Positions 9,216 to 18,820 of a stretch of 64,000 nt of DNA are shown here, one piece after another. The stretch spans positions 248,001-312,000 of the forward strand of contig CAVXRO010000009.1 of assembly GCA_963764235.1 (NCBI GenBank). Direction: 5' to 3'. Both the position numbers and the translations under genes were made by a program. The DNA is from DATFVA01 sp963764235. GTDB taxonomy: Bacteria; Bacteroidota; Ignavibacteria; Ignavibacteriales; Ignavibacteriaceae. Position 1 is the stretch's first letter, and every line of letters begins with the position of its first letter. The notes beneath the pieces were generated by a model. The model saw only the letters and a list, made by a program, of their open reading frames with translations, was not told the origin of the DNA and did not search any database.

Positions 9216-9596
9216 ATGACAATGAAAACCAGAAAGAAATGTGTGAAAGTACCATGCGGCGGCTGCATGCTGTGCTGCCAGGGGGATGCAGTCAGGCTGC
9301 TGGAAGAAGATGATCCCGGCGGATATCTCACTGAACCTCACCCCCGTATTCCGGGAGCTTTGATGCTTGCGCATAAACCCAACGGCGACTGTATTTACCT
9401 TGCAGAAACCGGCTGCAGCATACATGATCATACACCTGCATTATGCAGAGCCGCCGACTGCCGCGCCCTGGCATTCAAGTATAATTTTGAAATGGCTCTG
9501 AAACTGCACGAAGCCGGAAGTATTGATCTGCGTGTCTGGGATAAGGGAAATGAACTGATAAAGAAGATGCGACTGGAAAAAGGATATAATAATTAA
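9216..9596 (+). CDS. YkgJ-family cysteine-cluster protein
   Basis: Small zinc- or iron-chelating domain protein. The opening cluster CGGCMLCC (about 13-20 from this start) and the later CSIHDHTPALCRAADCRA stretch form the CxxCxxCC...C...C pattern of the YkgJ/UPF0153 family. Such proteins are thought to bind a metal or an Fe-S centre, and their function is unsettled. An in-frame ATG exists upstream at 9129 but that extension has no matching motif, so the ATG at 9216 (or 9222) just before the conserved domain is preferred. It is followed closely by the large hybrid regulator, with no obvious functional link. Confidence 0.75.
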   Translation: MTMKTRKKCVKVPCGGCMLCCQGDAVRLLEEDDPGGYLTEPHPRIPGALMLAHKPNGDCIYLAETGCSIHDHTPALCRAADCRALAFKYNFEMALKLHEAGSIDLRVWDKGNELIKKMRLEKGYNN

Positions 9597-9663
9597 ACCA
9601 TAGGAATGAAGGGGGAATTCTTACTATTTTAACCCGGGCTGAATTCATATTTGGAATTTACAC

Positions 9664-12600
9664 TTGATCAGACTGATAACAATATTCTTCTTATTATTAA
9701 CCTCCTGCGGGTTTGAGTCTGCTGCACAGACTTTAGTGAACATCGGTGCAAAAGAAATAACCGGTCTGCCGGTAATAAGAAATTATCTTCCTTCGGAATA
9801 CAATGCCACTCCCCAGAACTGGTCGATCATTAAGGACAGACGCGGGGTTATGTATTTTGCTAATACCGGCGGGGTGCTTGAATTTGACGGCGTTGACTGG
9901 AGGCTCATCCCCGTAATAAATGAGGTTGCCAGAACCCTTGCGATCGATAAGCAGGGACTAATCTATGTCGGAGGAGTAAACGAGTTCGGTTATCTTCAGC
10001 CTGATGCTGCAGGACTTATGCAGTACACTTCCCTTGTTCGGCTTGTGTCTCCCGGGGATAGGGAATTTGGCGACATATGGAGCATCTATGTTTCAGGCAG
10101 GGATGTCTTTTTTCAGAGTTCATCACATATTTTCCGTATAAAGGATCCTGTCAACTCCTTCGTGAAAAATAAACATGCCCAAATTAAAACATGGACCTCA
10201 AAGAAACTCTTCAGTCCCGCTTTTTATGTTAACGACAAATATTACATACCTAAATCAGGTACAGGACTCTTGTCTCTTGAAGGAGATTCTCTCAAACTTA
10301 TTACCGGCGGTGAACGATTTGCTGATCAGACTATCTATGATATACTCAGCTACTCCGACAATAAAACCCAACACAAAGAAAATAAAATATTAATCGGTAC
10401 TGCAGGAAAAGGATTTTATATACTTGACGGGAAGAGCTTTACGGAATTCAAAACGGAGGCAGATAATTATATCCTGAAAAATAAACTTTACTTCAGGGGC
10501 GGCACCCTGAGAAATAATACGTATGTATTCGGAACTCAGACAGGCGGAATGATTGTCATAAACAGTAAGGGGAGACTGCTGCAGGTTATTAATAAGAAAA
10601 ATGGTCTCAGTGATAATACAGTGTGGTTTGTTTATCCTGATGAAAGTGGAATTTTATGGCTTGGGTTGAATAACGGAGTGGCAAGGGTGATCTATCCCTC
10701 TCCTCTTACGCTTATTGATTCAAGGTTTGGAATTGACGGACTCATCTTTTCTGTGAACCAGTTCTCGGGCAGTCTCTATTTATCCACGCCGAACGGAGTT
10801 TATTATTCTCAAAACGAAGGCGGTACCAGGTCGTTTTTTAAACTTACAGAAGGAATAAATTCAGAATCATGGGAACTTCTCAATGTAAATGATTACCAGT
10901 TGGCGGCTACCACGCATGGAGTATACAGGATAAAGGATAAAAGGTCGGATATCATTAAGACTGACTGGAGATTTGCGTACTCGCTTTGCAGGAGTAAAAT
11001 CCATCCTGATATTCTATACGTAGGACTTCATGACGGACTTGCAAAGCTAAAACTATTAAATGGCGAGTGGACAGACGGCGGCAGAATTCCCGGAATAAAT
11101 GAAATAATTACACAGATAGTTGAAGGATCTGACGGTACATTGTGGCTTTCATCCTACAATAAAGGGATCATCAGGATTAGTCCCGATTACAATGGAAATA
11201 ATTCATCATACACGATTGCACATTTTGAGGAAGAAATAAAAAGCAGGCAGCCGCCGGTAGTCGAATACAATGGAAAAGTAATATTCGGGACTCCCGACGG
11301 TCCGATGAATTTTGATGACGAATCGAACAGCTTTGTTTTTGATTCACGTTTTGGTGAATACTTTAAGGACTTTAACATAACCGATTTGAAAAAAGATGCT
11401 GCAAACTGTCTGTGGATCACAGGGAATAAAAATAACAGCGCAGAAACTGGAAAGATACTTTCTGAAGGAAATAAGGTATTCAGATGGGAATCTTTTCCGC
11501 AGTTAAAAATAATAATGGATCATATTTCTTCATTTTCCATGTTCAAACTGTTTCCAGATAAGAATGACAGGAATCTACTATGGATAACTTATGGGGAAAA
11601 GTTGTACAGGTTTGATCTGAAGGAAGCTGATTCCCGCCCTCACCCTGCAGATTTTTATGCTGTTATCAGATGGATCAGTCTGGATGGCGACTCGACCATC
11701 TACTCAGGAGGATTTTTCCCTGACGATCTTAAAAATATTGAATGGAATCTTTCATCCGGAACTAACTCGATAGAAATTAAATATGCATCAGCCAGTTACT
11801 TCTACGAAGGAGGCAGTAAATATCATTATTCTCTGGCGGGTTATGATAACAAATGGTCAGACTGGGCATCTGAAAACCGGAAAGAGTATACCAACCTATC
11901 GCCCGGTATATACACTTTTAATGTTCAGGCTAAGAATATCCTCGGCGAGCTGAGTAAACCTGCATCTTTTACATTTTACATACCCTCGCCCTGGTACAGA
12001 TCAGTTTGGGCGATAGTTCTCTTCTCACTGCTGCTGATCTCGGGGATCTGGTGGGTAGTGAACCTCAGGTTCAGCATACTCGAAAAAAGAAATATTGAGC
12101 TTGAAGCAATTGTCAGTAAAAGAACTGATGAGGTCCGCCGACAGAAAGATATTCTTGAAGAACAGGCCAAAAAGCTTCTTGAACTCGACAGGCTGAAGTC
12201 AAATTTCTTTGCTAATATCTCACATGAATTCAGAACCCCACTTACACTCATTATGGGTCAGATTGAGAATCTCCTCGGAGCAAGTCCTGAAGAATTGACG
12301 CGGAAGAAACTAAAGACGGCCCTATCAAATTCAAGGCAGCTGCAGGCTCTGATCAATCGCCTGCTGGAGCTGACCAAACTTGAATCGGGCGAGTTCAGGA
12401 TGAAAGTATCGCGTACAGAGCTTAATTCATTTCTGCGGAATATTCTCTCCGCTTTTGAATCTCTTACAGAGAGACAGAACATAAAGCTTGAGTTCAACAG
12501 GTTCAGCAATGACATTTATGTTTATATAGATAGAGAAAAAATAGAAGAGGTGTTCAACAACCTTATTTCGAATGCAATTAAATTTACACAGGCTAACGGT

Positions 12601-13767
12601 ACCATTTCTCTGACCATCACTTTAGATAATAAAAATGATGATTTTATACGTATATATGTTGCTGATACGGGCATCGGTATTAAAGAGAGGAATCTTACGC
12701 ATATATTCGACCGTTTCTACCAGGCTGATAGTTCGCAGACCCGCAAATATGAGGGTACGGGGATAGGACTGGCAATCGTTAAAGAACTCGTTCAGCTTCA
12801 TAAAGGTGTGATCTCGGTAAAGAGTACTCAGGGGCAGGGTACGGAATTCTGCGTTCAGTTAAGGAAAGGCAAAGCACATCTTATCGATGAACCGAATATA
12901 GATTTTATAGAAACCGGGACGGAACAGAATGCGGCTACGGAGAGCGATGCCTATTCTGCTGCAGCGGATTATGCCGGAAATGATTCTGAGGAGGATCCAT
13001 CCAAAGAAGTTGTTCTGATTGTTGAAGACAACCATGATATGAGAGCATACATAAGAGAAAACCTGGAGAAGGATTATCGGATCATACAGGCAAAAAACGG
13101 AACAGAGGGAGTTAAAAAAGCCCTGGAAGCCATACCTGACCTTATAATTACAGATGTTATGATGCCTGCAATGAATGGATTTGAGCTTACGGAAATTCTG
13201 AAGTCGGATAATAAAACAAGTCACATTCCTATAATAATGCTTACAGCCAAGGCTGACGAACAAAGCAAGCTTAAGGGATTGGATAAAGGAGTGGATGACT
13301 ACCTGATCAAGCCTTTCAGCACAAAAGAACTTTATGCAAGGGTTGGAAACCTGATTAAACTGCGCAGACTTCTTAAGGAAAGATATAATGAGATAAGTGC
13401 GATAAATCCCAGTGAAATAGACGCAAAACCGATCGATAAAGAATTTATTGATAAAGTATTCAGGATCATTAAAGAACACCTTGAGGATCAGTCATTCAGT
13501 GTTACGATCCTGGCCGGTGAGGTCGGGATGAGTGTTTCGCAGTTAAACAGAAAATTAAACGCTCTGATAAACCAATCGGCCGGAAAGCTTATCCGCTCTA
13601 CCAAATTAGACTATGCCTCACAACTTCTGGTAAATAAAGCAGGAAACGTCTCTGAAATCGCTTATAGAATTGGTTTTTCCGATCTTTCCAGCTTTACAAA
13701 CAGCTTCAAGGAAAAATTCGGTATTCCTCCCAGCGAATTTCTGCGCTCAAAAAAGAAACCCTTCTGA
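9664..13767 (+). CDS. hybrid two-component sensor kinase/response regulator with AraC output (HTCS)
   Basis: 1367-residue membrane regulator combining a complete two-component system. From the N-terminus: signal peptide (1-22), a periplasmic two-bladed propeller of Reg_prop-type repeats (about 25-690), a Y_Y_Y domain (about 715-770), one transmembrane helix (about 779-802), HisKA with the phosphorylated His in FFANISHEFRTPL (about 848), HATPase_c with DTGIGIK and GTGIGLAIVKEL (to about 1075), a receiver with phospho-Asp in LIITDVMMP (about 1160) and a C-terminal AraC helix-turn-helix (about 1265-1362). In Bacteroidota such proteins sense periplasmic glycans or other ligands. The three secreted cargo genes downstream on the same strand are plausible targets. 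The start codon is TTG at 9664. Confidence 0.93.
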   Translation: MIRLITIFFLLLTSCGFESAAQTLVNIGAKEITGLPVIRNYLPSEYNATPQNWSIIKDRRGVMYFANTGGVLEFDGVDWRLIPVINEVARTLAIDKQGLIYVGGVNEFGYLQPDAAGLMQYTSLVRLVSPGDREFGDIWSIYVSGRDVFFQSSSHIFRIKDPVNSFVKNKHAQIKTWTSKKLFSPAFYVNDKYYIPKSGTGLLSLEGDSLKLITGGERFADQTIYDILSYSDNKTQHKENKILIGTAGKGFYILDGKSFTEFKTEADNYILKNKLYFRGGTLRNNTYVFGTQTGGMIVINSKGRLLQVINKKNGLSDNTVWFVYPDESGILWLGLNNGVARVIYPSPLTLIDSRFGIDGLIFSVNQFSGSLYLSTPNGVYYSQNEGGTRSFFKLTEGINSESWELLNVNDYQLAATTHGVYRIKDKRSDIIKTDWRFAYSLCRSKIHPDILYVGLHDGLAKLKLLNGEWTDGGRIPGINEIITQIVEGSDGTLWLSSYNKGIIRISPDYNGNNSSYTIAHFEEEIKSRQPPVVEYNGKVIFGTPDGPMNFDDESNSFVFDSRFGEYFKDFNITDLKKDAANCLWITGNKNNSAETGKILSEGNKVFRWESFPQLKIIMDHISSFSMFKLFPDKNDRNLLWITYGEKLYRFDLKEADSRPHPADFYAVIRWISLDGDSTIYSGGFFPDDLKNIEWNLSSGTNSIEIKYASASYFYEGGSKYHYSLAGYDNKWSDWASENRKEYTNLSPGIYTFNVQAKNILGELSKPASFTFYIPSPWYRSVWAIVLFSLLLISGIWWVVNLRFSILEKRNIELEAIVSKRTDEVRRQKDILEEQAKKLLELDRLKSNFFANISHEFRTPLTLIMGQIENLLGASPEELTRKKLKTALSNSRQLQALINRLLELTKLESGEFRMKVSRTELNSFLRNILSAFESLTERQNIKLEFNRFSNDIYVYIDREKIEEVFNNLISNAIKFTQANGTISLTITLDNKNDDFIRIYVADTGIGIKERNLTHIFDRFYQADSSQTRKYEGTGIGLAIVKELVQLHKGVISVKSTQGQGTEFCVQLRKGKAHLIDEPNIDFIETGTEQNAATESDAYSAAADYAGNDSEEDPSKEVVLIVEDNHDMRAYIRENLEKDYRIIQAKNGTEGVKKALEAIPDLIITDVMMPAMNGFELTEILKSDNKTSHIPIIMLTAKADEQSKLKGLDKGVDDYLIKPFSTKELYARVGNLIKLRRLLKERYNEISAINPSEIDAKPIDKEFIDKVFRIIKEHLEDQSFSVTILAGEVGMSVSQLNRKLNALINQSAGKLIRSTKLDYASQLLVNKAGNVSEIAYRIGFSDLSSFTNSFKEKFGIPPSEFLRSKKKPF

Positions 13768-13915
13768 TTTTCACGTTTTTTTACCCGCACAATAATCGCA
13801 ACTATTTGCTCAAAAATCCTAACGCAGGATAGATAAATGCATACTAAATTTGCACTCATTGTAAGCTGCCTGGTAAAACTGTAAAATTGACAAAGAAAAA
13901 TGAGGTTAAACTAAA

Positions 13916-15508
13916 ATGAAAAAAATCTTTACGCTTTTGGTACTTTTGCCGTATCTCCTGTTGGCCCAGCCTGAGTTGATCGATCTCGGCCCCGGGGGAG
14001 TCAGTAGTGTATCAAATAACGGACAATACCTTTGCGGAAGCAATTATCCGTCGCCTCCGTTTCTTTGGTCTGAATCTACAGGAAGAATTGAACTCGGAAA
14101 TGTATCCGGTGAAGGATACAGCGTTTCGAATAACGGAATTGTAGTAGGAAGGTTTCTCGATTCAAATTTAACAGTAGGCGGCGAACCTGTCCTTCGTGCA
14201 GGTTATTGGGCAAATGATCAATGGAATGGATTTGAAGGAATTCCGGGAGTTCCTCCACTTGATGGTCAATCTTTTACTCACGCTTACGGTATAAATAGTG
14301 AAGGCAATAAAGCAGTCGGTATGGTATGGCATGAAAACTGGAGAGTCGAGGCTTGTTATTGGTCGATACCTGACACGGGAATTGGTCTGCTTGGCCAGGC
14401 AGGCGGTTTTAACAGTCGTGCAAATGTACTCTCAAATAACGGGGAGATCATTGCAGGCTGGGATGGTGAATCAGGAGGGCCTGACAGAAGAGCATTTTAC
14501 TGGGACCCCCTGCCGCATTTTATGGGCGGCTTTGATCCATCCTACCTGGTAGGAGAGTGCAGAGGAATTAATTCAGACGGAAGCGTTATTGTAGGCGGGT
14601 CAGTCTGGCCGTTTGTATGGACCCAGGCTTCAGGTATGCAGCAGGTTGTTGCTGATTCATCGCTGTACTGGAGCGGCGAAGCTTTGGGTGTATCCGATAA
14701 TGGTATTATTGTCGGATATGTGGACCCGGGCGGTTTTGCATACCAGGCATTCATCAAAAAACCGGGCTGGTCAGATATTTTATATCTACAGGACTTTATA
14801 ACAGACAGTCTGGGAATTACTTCTTATTCAGACTGGTACTTCGCTTTTGCCGACGCAATTTCAGCTGACGACAATCGCATCGGCATATCTGCTTATCCCC
14901 CGGGATCAGGTTTTTCACATGCATTATTATTAACTCTTGATCTTACTGTTCCTGTCGAGTTAACCGGCTTCACCGGGGTTGTGACAGGTAAAACCGTACA
15001 TTTGAACTGGACTACAGCCACAGAAAAAAATAACTCAGGGTTTGAGATTCAGAGAAAAACAGACGGCCGGGATTGGGAAGTTCTTGGATTTGCAGCCGGT
15101 AAAGGAACAACCACAGAACCATCTGATTATAGCTATTATGATAATCTGACTTCATCCGGCAGTTTCAAATACAGATTGAAGCAGATTGATTTTGATGGCT
15201 CATACGAGTTTTCTGATGAAATATCTGTTAACGGAGTGCTACCTGCTGAATATAATCTGACCCAGAATTATCCAAATCCTTTTAATCCTGCCACAAGTAT
15301 AAGCTTCAGTCTGCCCAAAGAACAGCTTGTAAACATCACAGTCTACAACTCAATTGGAGAAAAAGTAATTACGCTCACGGACCGGGTAATGGAGGAAGGC
15401 TCACACATAATGACCTTTGACGGCCGGGGACTCGCAAGCGGAATGTACCTCCTAAGAATGACATCGGGCAGTTTTTCAAAGACGATAAAAATGAACTTAT
15501 TGAAATGA
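13916..15508 (+). CDS. secreted HAF-repeat protein with T9SS-type C-terminal domain
   Basis: 530 residues: signal peptide (1-18, ending LLLAQP), then about six repeats of the form (S/I)N(N/S)(N/D)GxxVxG...A(F/C)YW, matching extracellular HAF repeats (about 20-335), then a fibronectin-like module beginning PVELTGFTG and containing WTTATEKNNSGFEIQRK (about 343-440), then the sorting domain with QNYPNPFNPATSISFSLP (about 449-467) ending in KTIKMNLLK. The C-terminal domain should direct export through a type IX-like system and surface attachment. The function of the repeat part is unknown. It is the first of two closely similar neighbours and lies 148 bases after the hybrid regulator. Confidence 0.88.
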   Translation: MKKIFTLLVLLPYLLLAQPELIDLGPGGVSSVSNNGQYLCGSNYPSPPFLWSESTGRIELGNVSGEGYSVSNNGIVVGRFLDSNLTVGGEPVLRAGYWANDQWNGFEGIPGVPPLDGQSFTHAYGINSEGNKAVGMVWHENWRVEACYWSIPDTGIGLLGQAGGFNSRANVLSNNGEIIAGWDGESGGPDRRAFYWDPLPHFMGGFDPSYLVGECRGINSDGSVIVGGSVWPFVWTQASGMQQVVADSSLYWSGEALGVSDNGIIVGYVDPGGFAYQAFIKKPGWSDILYLQDFITDSLGITSYSDWYFAFADAISADDNRIGISAYPPGSGFSHALLLTLDLTVPVELTGFTGVVTGKTVHLNWTTATEKNNSGFEIQRKTDGRDWEVLGFAAGKGTTTEPSDYSYYDNLTSSGSFKYRLKQIDFDGSYEFSDEISVNGVLPAEYNLTQNYPNPFNPATSISFSLPKEQLVNITVYNSIGEKVITLTDRVMEEGSHIMTFDGRGLASGMYLLRMTSGSFSKTIKMNLLK

Positions 15509-15545
15509 CCGCTTTTAAAAGAAATAAATATTCTTAAGGGAAAAA

Positions 15546-17156
15546 ATGAGAAAAATATCAGGTTGGTTTTTGTTATTAATAATCTGTGCCCTGCCGGTAC
15601 AGAATAACGCTCAACCCTCTGCGCAATTTTTTGATCTCGGGTTTGGCGGAGCTTCAAAGGTTTCAGAGAACGGTATTTATGTATGTGGCAATAATTACCC
15701 CGCGCCTGGTTTTCTTTGGTCGGAGGCTTCAGGCAGAATAAACCTTGGAACCGGTTACACGGAAGGAATGGGTGTGTCAAATGACGGTATTGTATCGGGT
15801 TCTTACTTTGATCCAACCCTGCCTGATCCAAATGGAAATCCCACATTAAGAGCTGGTTATTATCAGGATGGTCAATGGAATCCTCTACCAGGTTATTACC
15901 CTATTCTTGATTCATTGTCATATACTTATGCTGACGGTATTTCGAGCGATGGTTCGATAATAGTGGGAATGGAATGGGTTCCGGGATATAAAGCTGAGGC
16001 TGTTTACTGGGACAGCACGAGGGAAATTCACCTGCTGGGAAGAACCGGTGGCGGGAGCAGCAGGGCAATGGACGTAGCCGTAAACAATGATGGTTTTATA
16101 ATTGCCGGGTGGGATGGTCAATCGAATGGTCCCGACAGGCGTGCTTTCTACTGGGATCCCCAGCCGCATTTTATGGGAGGATATGACAGCACATATCCTG
16201 TAGGTCAAGCTCTCGGATTAAATTCAGATGGAAGTAAAATTGTTGGAGGCTCTGCAGGAGCACCATTCGTGTGGTCAGCTGCAACCGGAATGGTATGGAT
16301 TACAACAGATTATCTCAATTATGCTTCTTATGCAACAGATATTTCCGACAATGGTATTATCGTTGGTTATGTTAGTCCCGGTGTAGGTAATTACCAGGCC
16401 TTCATTAAAAAACCGGGCTGGAACGATATAATGTATTTCCGGGATTACATGATCGACAGTCTGGGTATTACAGGAATATCCGACTGGTATTTTCCGTTTG
16501 TCAACTCTATCTCTACAGATGGTTTAGTCATTGCAGGCTCAGCCTACCCTCCCTCCGGAGGTCCCAAAGCTTATGTAGTAAAGATAAACAATCCAGTTCC
16601 TGTTGAATTAACTTCGTTTACGGCCGAATGTAAAAGTAATGCTATTGTACTGCAATGGAGCACAGCATCTGAAACAAATAATTACGGTTTCGAAATTCAG
16701 AGAAAAACTGAAACTTCCGGCTGGAGCAAAACAGCTTTCGTTGGGGGAAGAGGCACATCAACAATCTATTCTTCATACAGTTATACAGATAATTCATCTG
16801 CCGGAGGGAAAAACTTCTACAGGTTAAAGCAGATTGATCTCGATGGCTCGATAAGTTATTCGAATGAGATCGAAGTAGATTTTAATAAAGTATATGATTT
16901 TTCACTTAATCAGAATTACCCTAATCCCTTTAATCCTGCAACCAGGATCTCCTTTTCAATTTCTCAGGGCGGATTTGTGAACCTGACAGTTTACAATGAA
17001 CTGGGAGAGAAGGCAGCCACTCTTATAAATGAATCTATGAGTGCAGGAAATCATTCAGTTGATTTTAATGCATCCGGATTAGCGAGCGGTGTATATGTAT
17101 ACAAGCTTCAGTCAGGCAGCTATATCTCAATAAAGAAAATGATGTTAATTAAATAA
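15546..17156 (+). CDS. secreted HAF-repeat protein with T9SS-type C-terminal domain (paralogue)
   Basis: 536 residues, the same architecture as the upstream gene and clearly its tandem duplicate: signal peptide (1-22), HAF repeats with NNDGFIIAGWDGQSNGPDRR (the upstream copy has the near-identical NNGEIIAGWDGESGGPDRR), the PVELTSFTA fibronectin-like module, and the sorting domain QNYPNPFNPATRISFS ending in KKMMLIK. Only about 37 bases separate the two genes, so they are probably co-transcribed. The repeats have diverged more than the motif positions, which suggests selection for different binding targets or surface variation. Confidence 0.88.
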   Translation: MRKISGWFLLLIICALPVQNNAQPSAQFFDLGFGGASKVSENGIYVCGNNYPAPGFLWSEASGRINLGTGYTEGMGVSNDGIVSGSYFDPTLPDPNGNPTLRAGYYQDGQWNPLPGYYPILDSLSYTYADGISSDGSIIVGMEWVPGYKAEAVYWDSTREIHLLGRTGGGSSRAMDVAVNNDGFIIAGWDGQSNGPDRRAFYWDPQPHFMGGYDSTYPVGQALGLNSDGSKIVGGSAGAPFVWSAATGMVWITTDYLNYASYATDISDNGIIVGYVSPGVGNYQAFIKKPGWNDIMYFRDYMIDSLGITGISDWYFPFVNSISTDGLVIAGSAYPPSGGPKAYVVKINNPVPVELTSFTAECKSNAIVLQWSTASETNNYGFEIQRKTETSGWSKTAFVGGRGTSTIYSSYSYTDNSSAGGKNFYRLKQIDLDGSISYSNEIEVDFNKVYDFSLNQNYPNPFNPATRISFSISQGGFVNLTVYNELGEKAATLINESMSAGNHSVDFNASGLASGVYVYKLQSGSYISIKKMMLIK

Positions 17157-17189
17157 AAAACATTTTAATCATATAATCAGGAGTGTTCG

Positions 17190-18569
17190 ATGTTCAAAAA
17201 CTTAACTATTCTTTTAACCATTTCAGCATTATTCATCTTCAGCCTTATCGTTCAGGCACAAACATCCACTTATGCTTTCGACGGCGCCTTCTTCTCTTAC
17301 GGAACCATCGATCTTGGAACCGGAGTATTTACCACATTGGGCTACACTCCCCAGGGAAGTTCATATTACCCCGTTTCGGGGGATAATGTGGGTGTAGATG
17401 AACAATATGCCATAATGCTCAATTTTAATCAGCCGATAAATTATTTACGACATATTAATTTTTCAACACTTACCTCTGATAGTGTTGGTCTTGTTACTCC
17501 ACTAGCTGCAGGACAAAGCTGGATCAAGGGAATGTCATATGATGGTTTCACAGATACCTGGTATGTAATAAGCGGAGATGATTTTGGAAGTGCAGCCTAT
17601 CTATACACAATGGATATAAGTACCGGTGCACTGACAGCAGTTGGTCAGATTCAAAATGCTAATGCACCTGTAGCTTTTTCAATCGACTGCGGCGGAAATG
17701 CTTATGTCGTAAATGCAGAAGCCACGCTTACCAGTACAGCTGTGTTATATTCTTTGAATCTTTCGACAGCGGCTGCAACAGTAATAGGAACAAACCTGGG
17801 CTTTGATAATGTTACCTTCGGAAGCCAGGACATGGATTTTAACCCGGAGGATGGTTACCTCTACTGGTCGGCATATTGGTCATCAGGATTTTTTGATGAA
17901 GGAGGATCATTCAGAGTTATTGATCCTGTCGGCGGAACATCAACAGAAATCGGAGTTTTTGGTTCATTCGAAACAATTACAGGATTAAGTATTAATGCTG
18001 ATTGTCCTACTCCGGTAGAGATGACATCCTTCTCCGCTTCAGCTAATAGTAATTCAGTTACCCTTAACTGGTCAACTGCTACTGAAACAAATAATAAAGG
18101 TTTCTCTGTTGAAAGATTGTCCGATAGTTCCCCTTGGCAGCAGGTTGGTTTTGTTCCGGGTTTCGGTACTTCTGTTCAACAGCATTCATATTCTTTTAAT
18201 GATAATAACTTGAATTCAGGTTCCTATTCATACAGACTTAAACAGACAGACTTTGACGGATCTTTCGAATATTCTGATGTTGTAAGCGCTGATATATCTC
18301 AGCCAGCTCAGTTCAGACTCGATCAGAATTATCCTAATCCTTTTAATCCGTCAACCAAGATCAGTTACTCTGTTCCTGAGAAATCATTCGTGAGCATTAA
18401 GGTGTATAGTGTTACAGGTGAAGAAGTTGCTTCGCTTGTAAACGAAGTACAGCCAGAAGGACTCCACCTGGTTACATTTAATGCAAAGAACCTCTCAAGC
18501 GGCATATACATCGCCAGAATGACAGCAGGTAATTTCACATCAACTATAAAGATGAACCTGCTCAGATAG
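17190..18569 (+). CDS. secreted beta-propeller-like protein with T9SS-type C-terminal domain
   Basis: 459 residues: signal peptide (1-23, cut near VQAQ), a region of repeated strands with YAFD, LYTMDISTGALTAVG and LYSLNLSTAAATVIG units (about 25-270) that resembles DUF4394-type propellers, a PVEMTSFSA fibronectin-like module (about 273-365), and a sorting domain with QNYPNPFNPSTKISYSVP ending KMNLLR. It is the third cargo in the string after the HAF-repeat pair (34-base gap) and ends at a strong terminator. The ligand is unknown. Confidence 0.85.
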   Translation: MFKNLTILLTISALFIFSLIVQAQTSTYAFDGAFFSYGTIDLGTGVFTTLGYTPQGSSYYPVSGDNVGVDEQYAIMLNFNQPINYLRHINFSTLTSDSVGLVTPLAAGQSWIKGMSYDGFTDTWYVISGDDFGSAAYLYTMDISTGALTAVGQIQNANAPVAFSIDCGGNAYVVNAEATLTSTAVLYSLNLSTAAATVIGTNLGFDNVTFGSQDMDFNPEDGYLYWSAYWSSGFFDEGGSFRVIDPVGGTSTEIGVFGSFETITGLSINADCPTPVEMTSFSASANSNSVTLNWSTATETNNKGFSVERLSDSSPWQQVGFVPGFGTSVQQHSYSFNDNNLNSGSYSYRLKQTDFDGSFEYSDVVSADISQPAQFRLDQNYPNPFNPSTKISYSVPEKSFVSIKVYSVTGEEVASLVNEVQPEGLHLVTFNAKNLSSGIYIARMTAGNFTSTIKMNLLR

Positions 18570-18588
18570 GAAAGAGTAATATACCCCG

Positions 18589-18624
18589 GGAAGTTTACAA
18601 ATTCGTTTGTAAACTTCCTTTTTT
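18589..18624 (+). terminator. rho-independent terminator
   Basis: A perfect 13-bp stem (GGAAGTTTACAAA paired with TTTGTAAACTTCC) closed by a TTCG tetraloop and followed by a run of six T. It lies 20 bases after the last T9SS cargo gene and should end transcription of the 13.9-18.6 kb gene string. Confidence 0.93.
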
Positions 18625-18756
18625 ACAGGAATTTTTATCAGGATTAGAAGTCAGGTGTGCGGAATTTATCTTGTTCGATTGAGTACAGGTATTGCGACCT
18701 CTGAAAAAAATGAATCTCTTTAGATATACCTGGATGCGCTCTCAATCGTGTCGGGA

Positions 18757-18783
18757 AAAGCCCTGTTGATTTAACAGGGCTTT
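18757..18783 (-). terminator. terminator hairpin, probably serving the DEAD-box helicase gene
   Basis: An 11-bp perfect stem AAAGCCCTGTT / AACAGGGCTTT with a five-base loop. On the minus strand it lies about 40 bases after the helicase stop and is followed by TTTTCCC; on the plus strand it is followed by TTTCCATTTT, so it may work in both directions between the convergent genes. Confidence 0.75.
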
Positions 18784-18820
18784 CCATTTTAAATGGAATG
18801 TCTTGAAAAGGGGTTACGGG

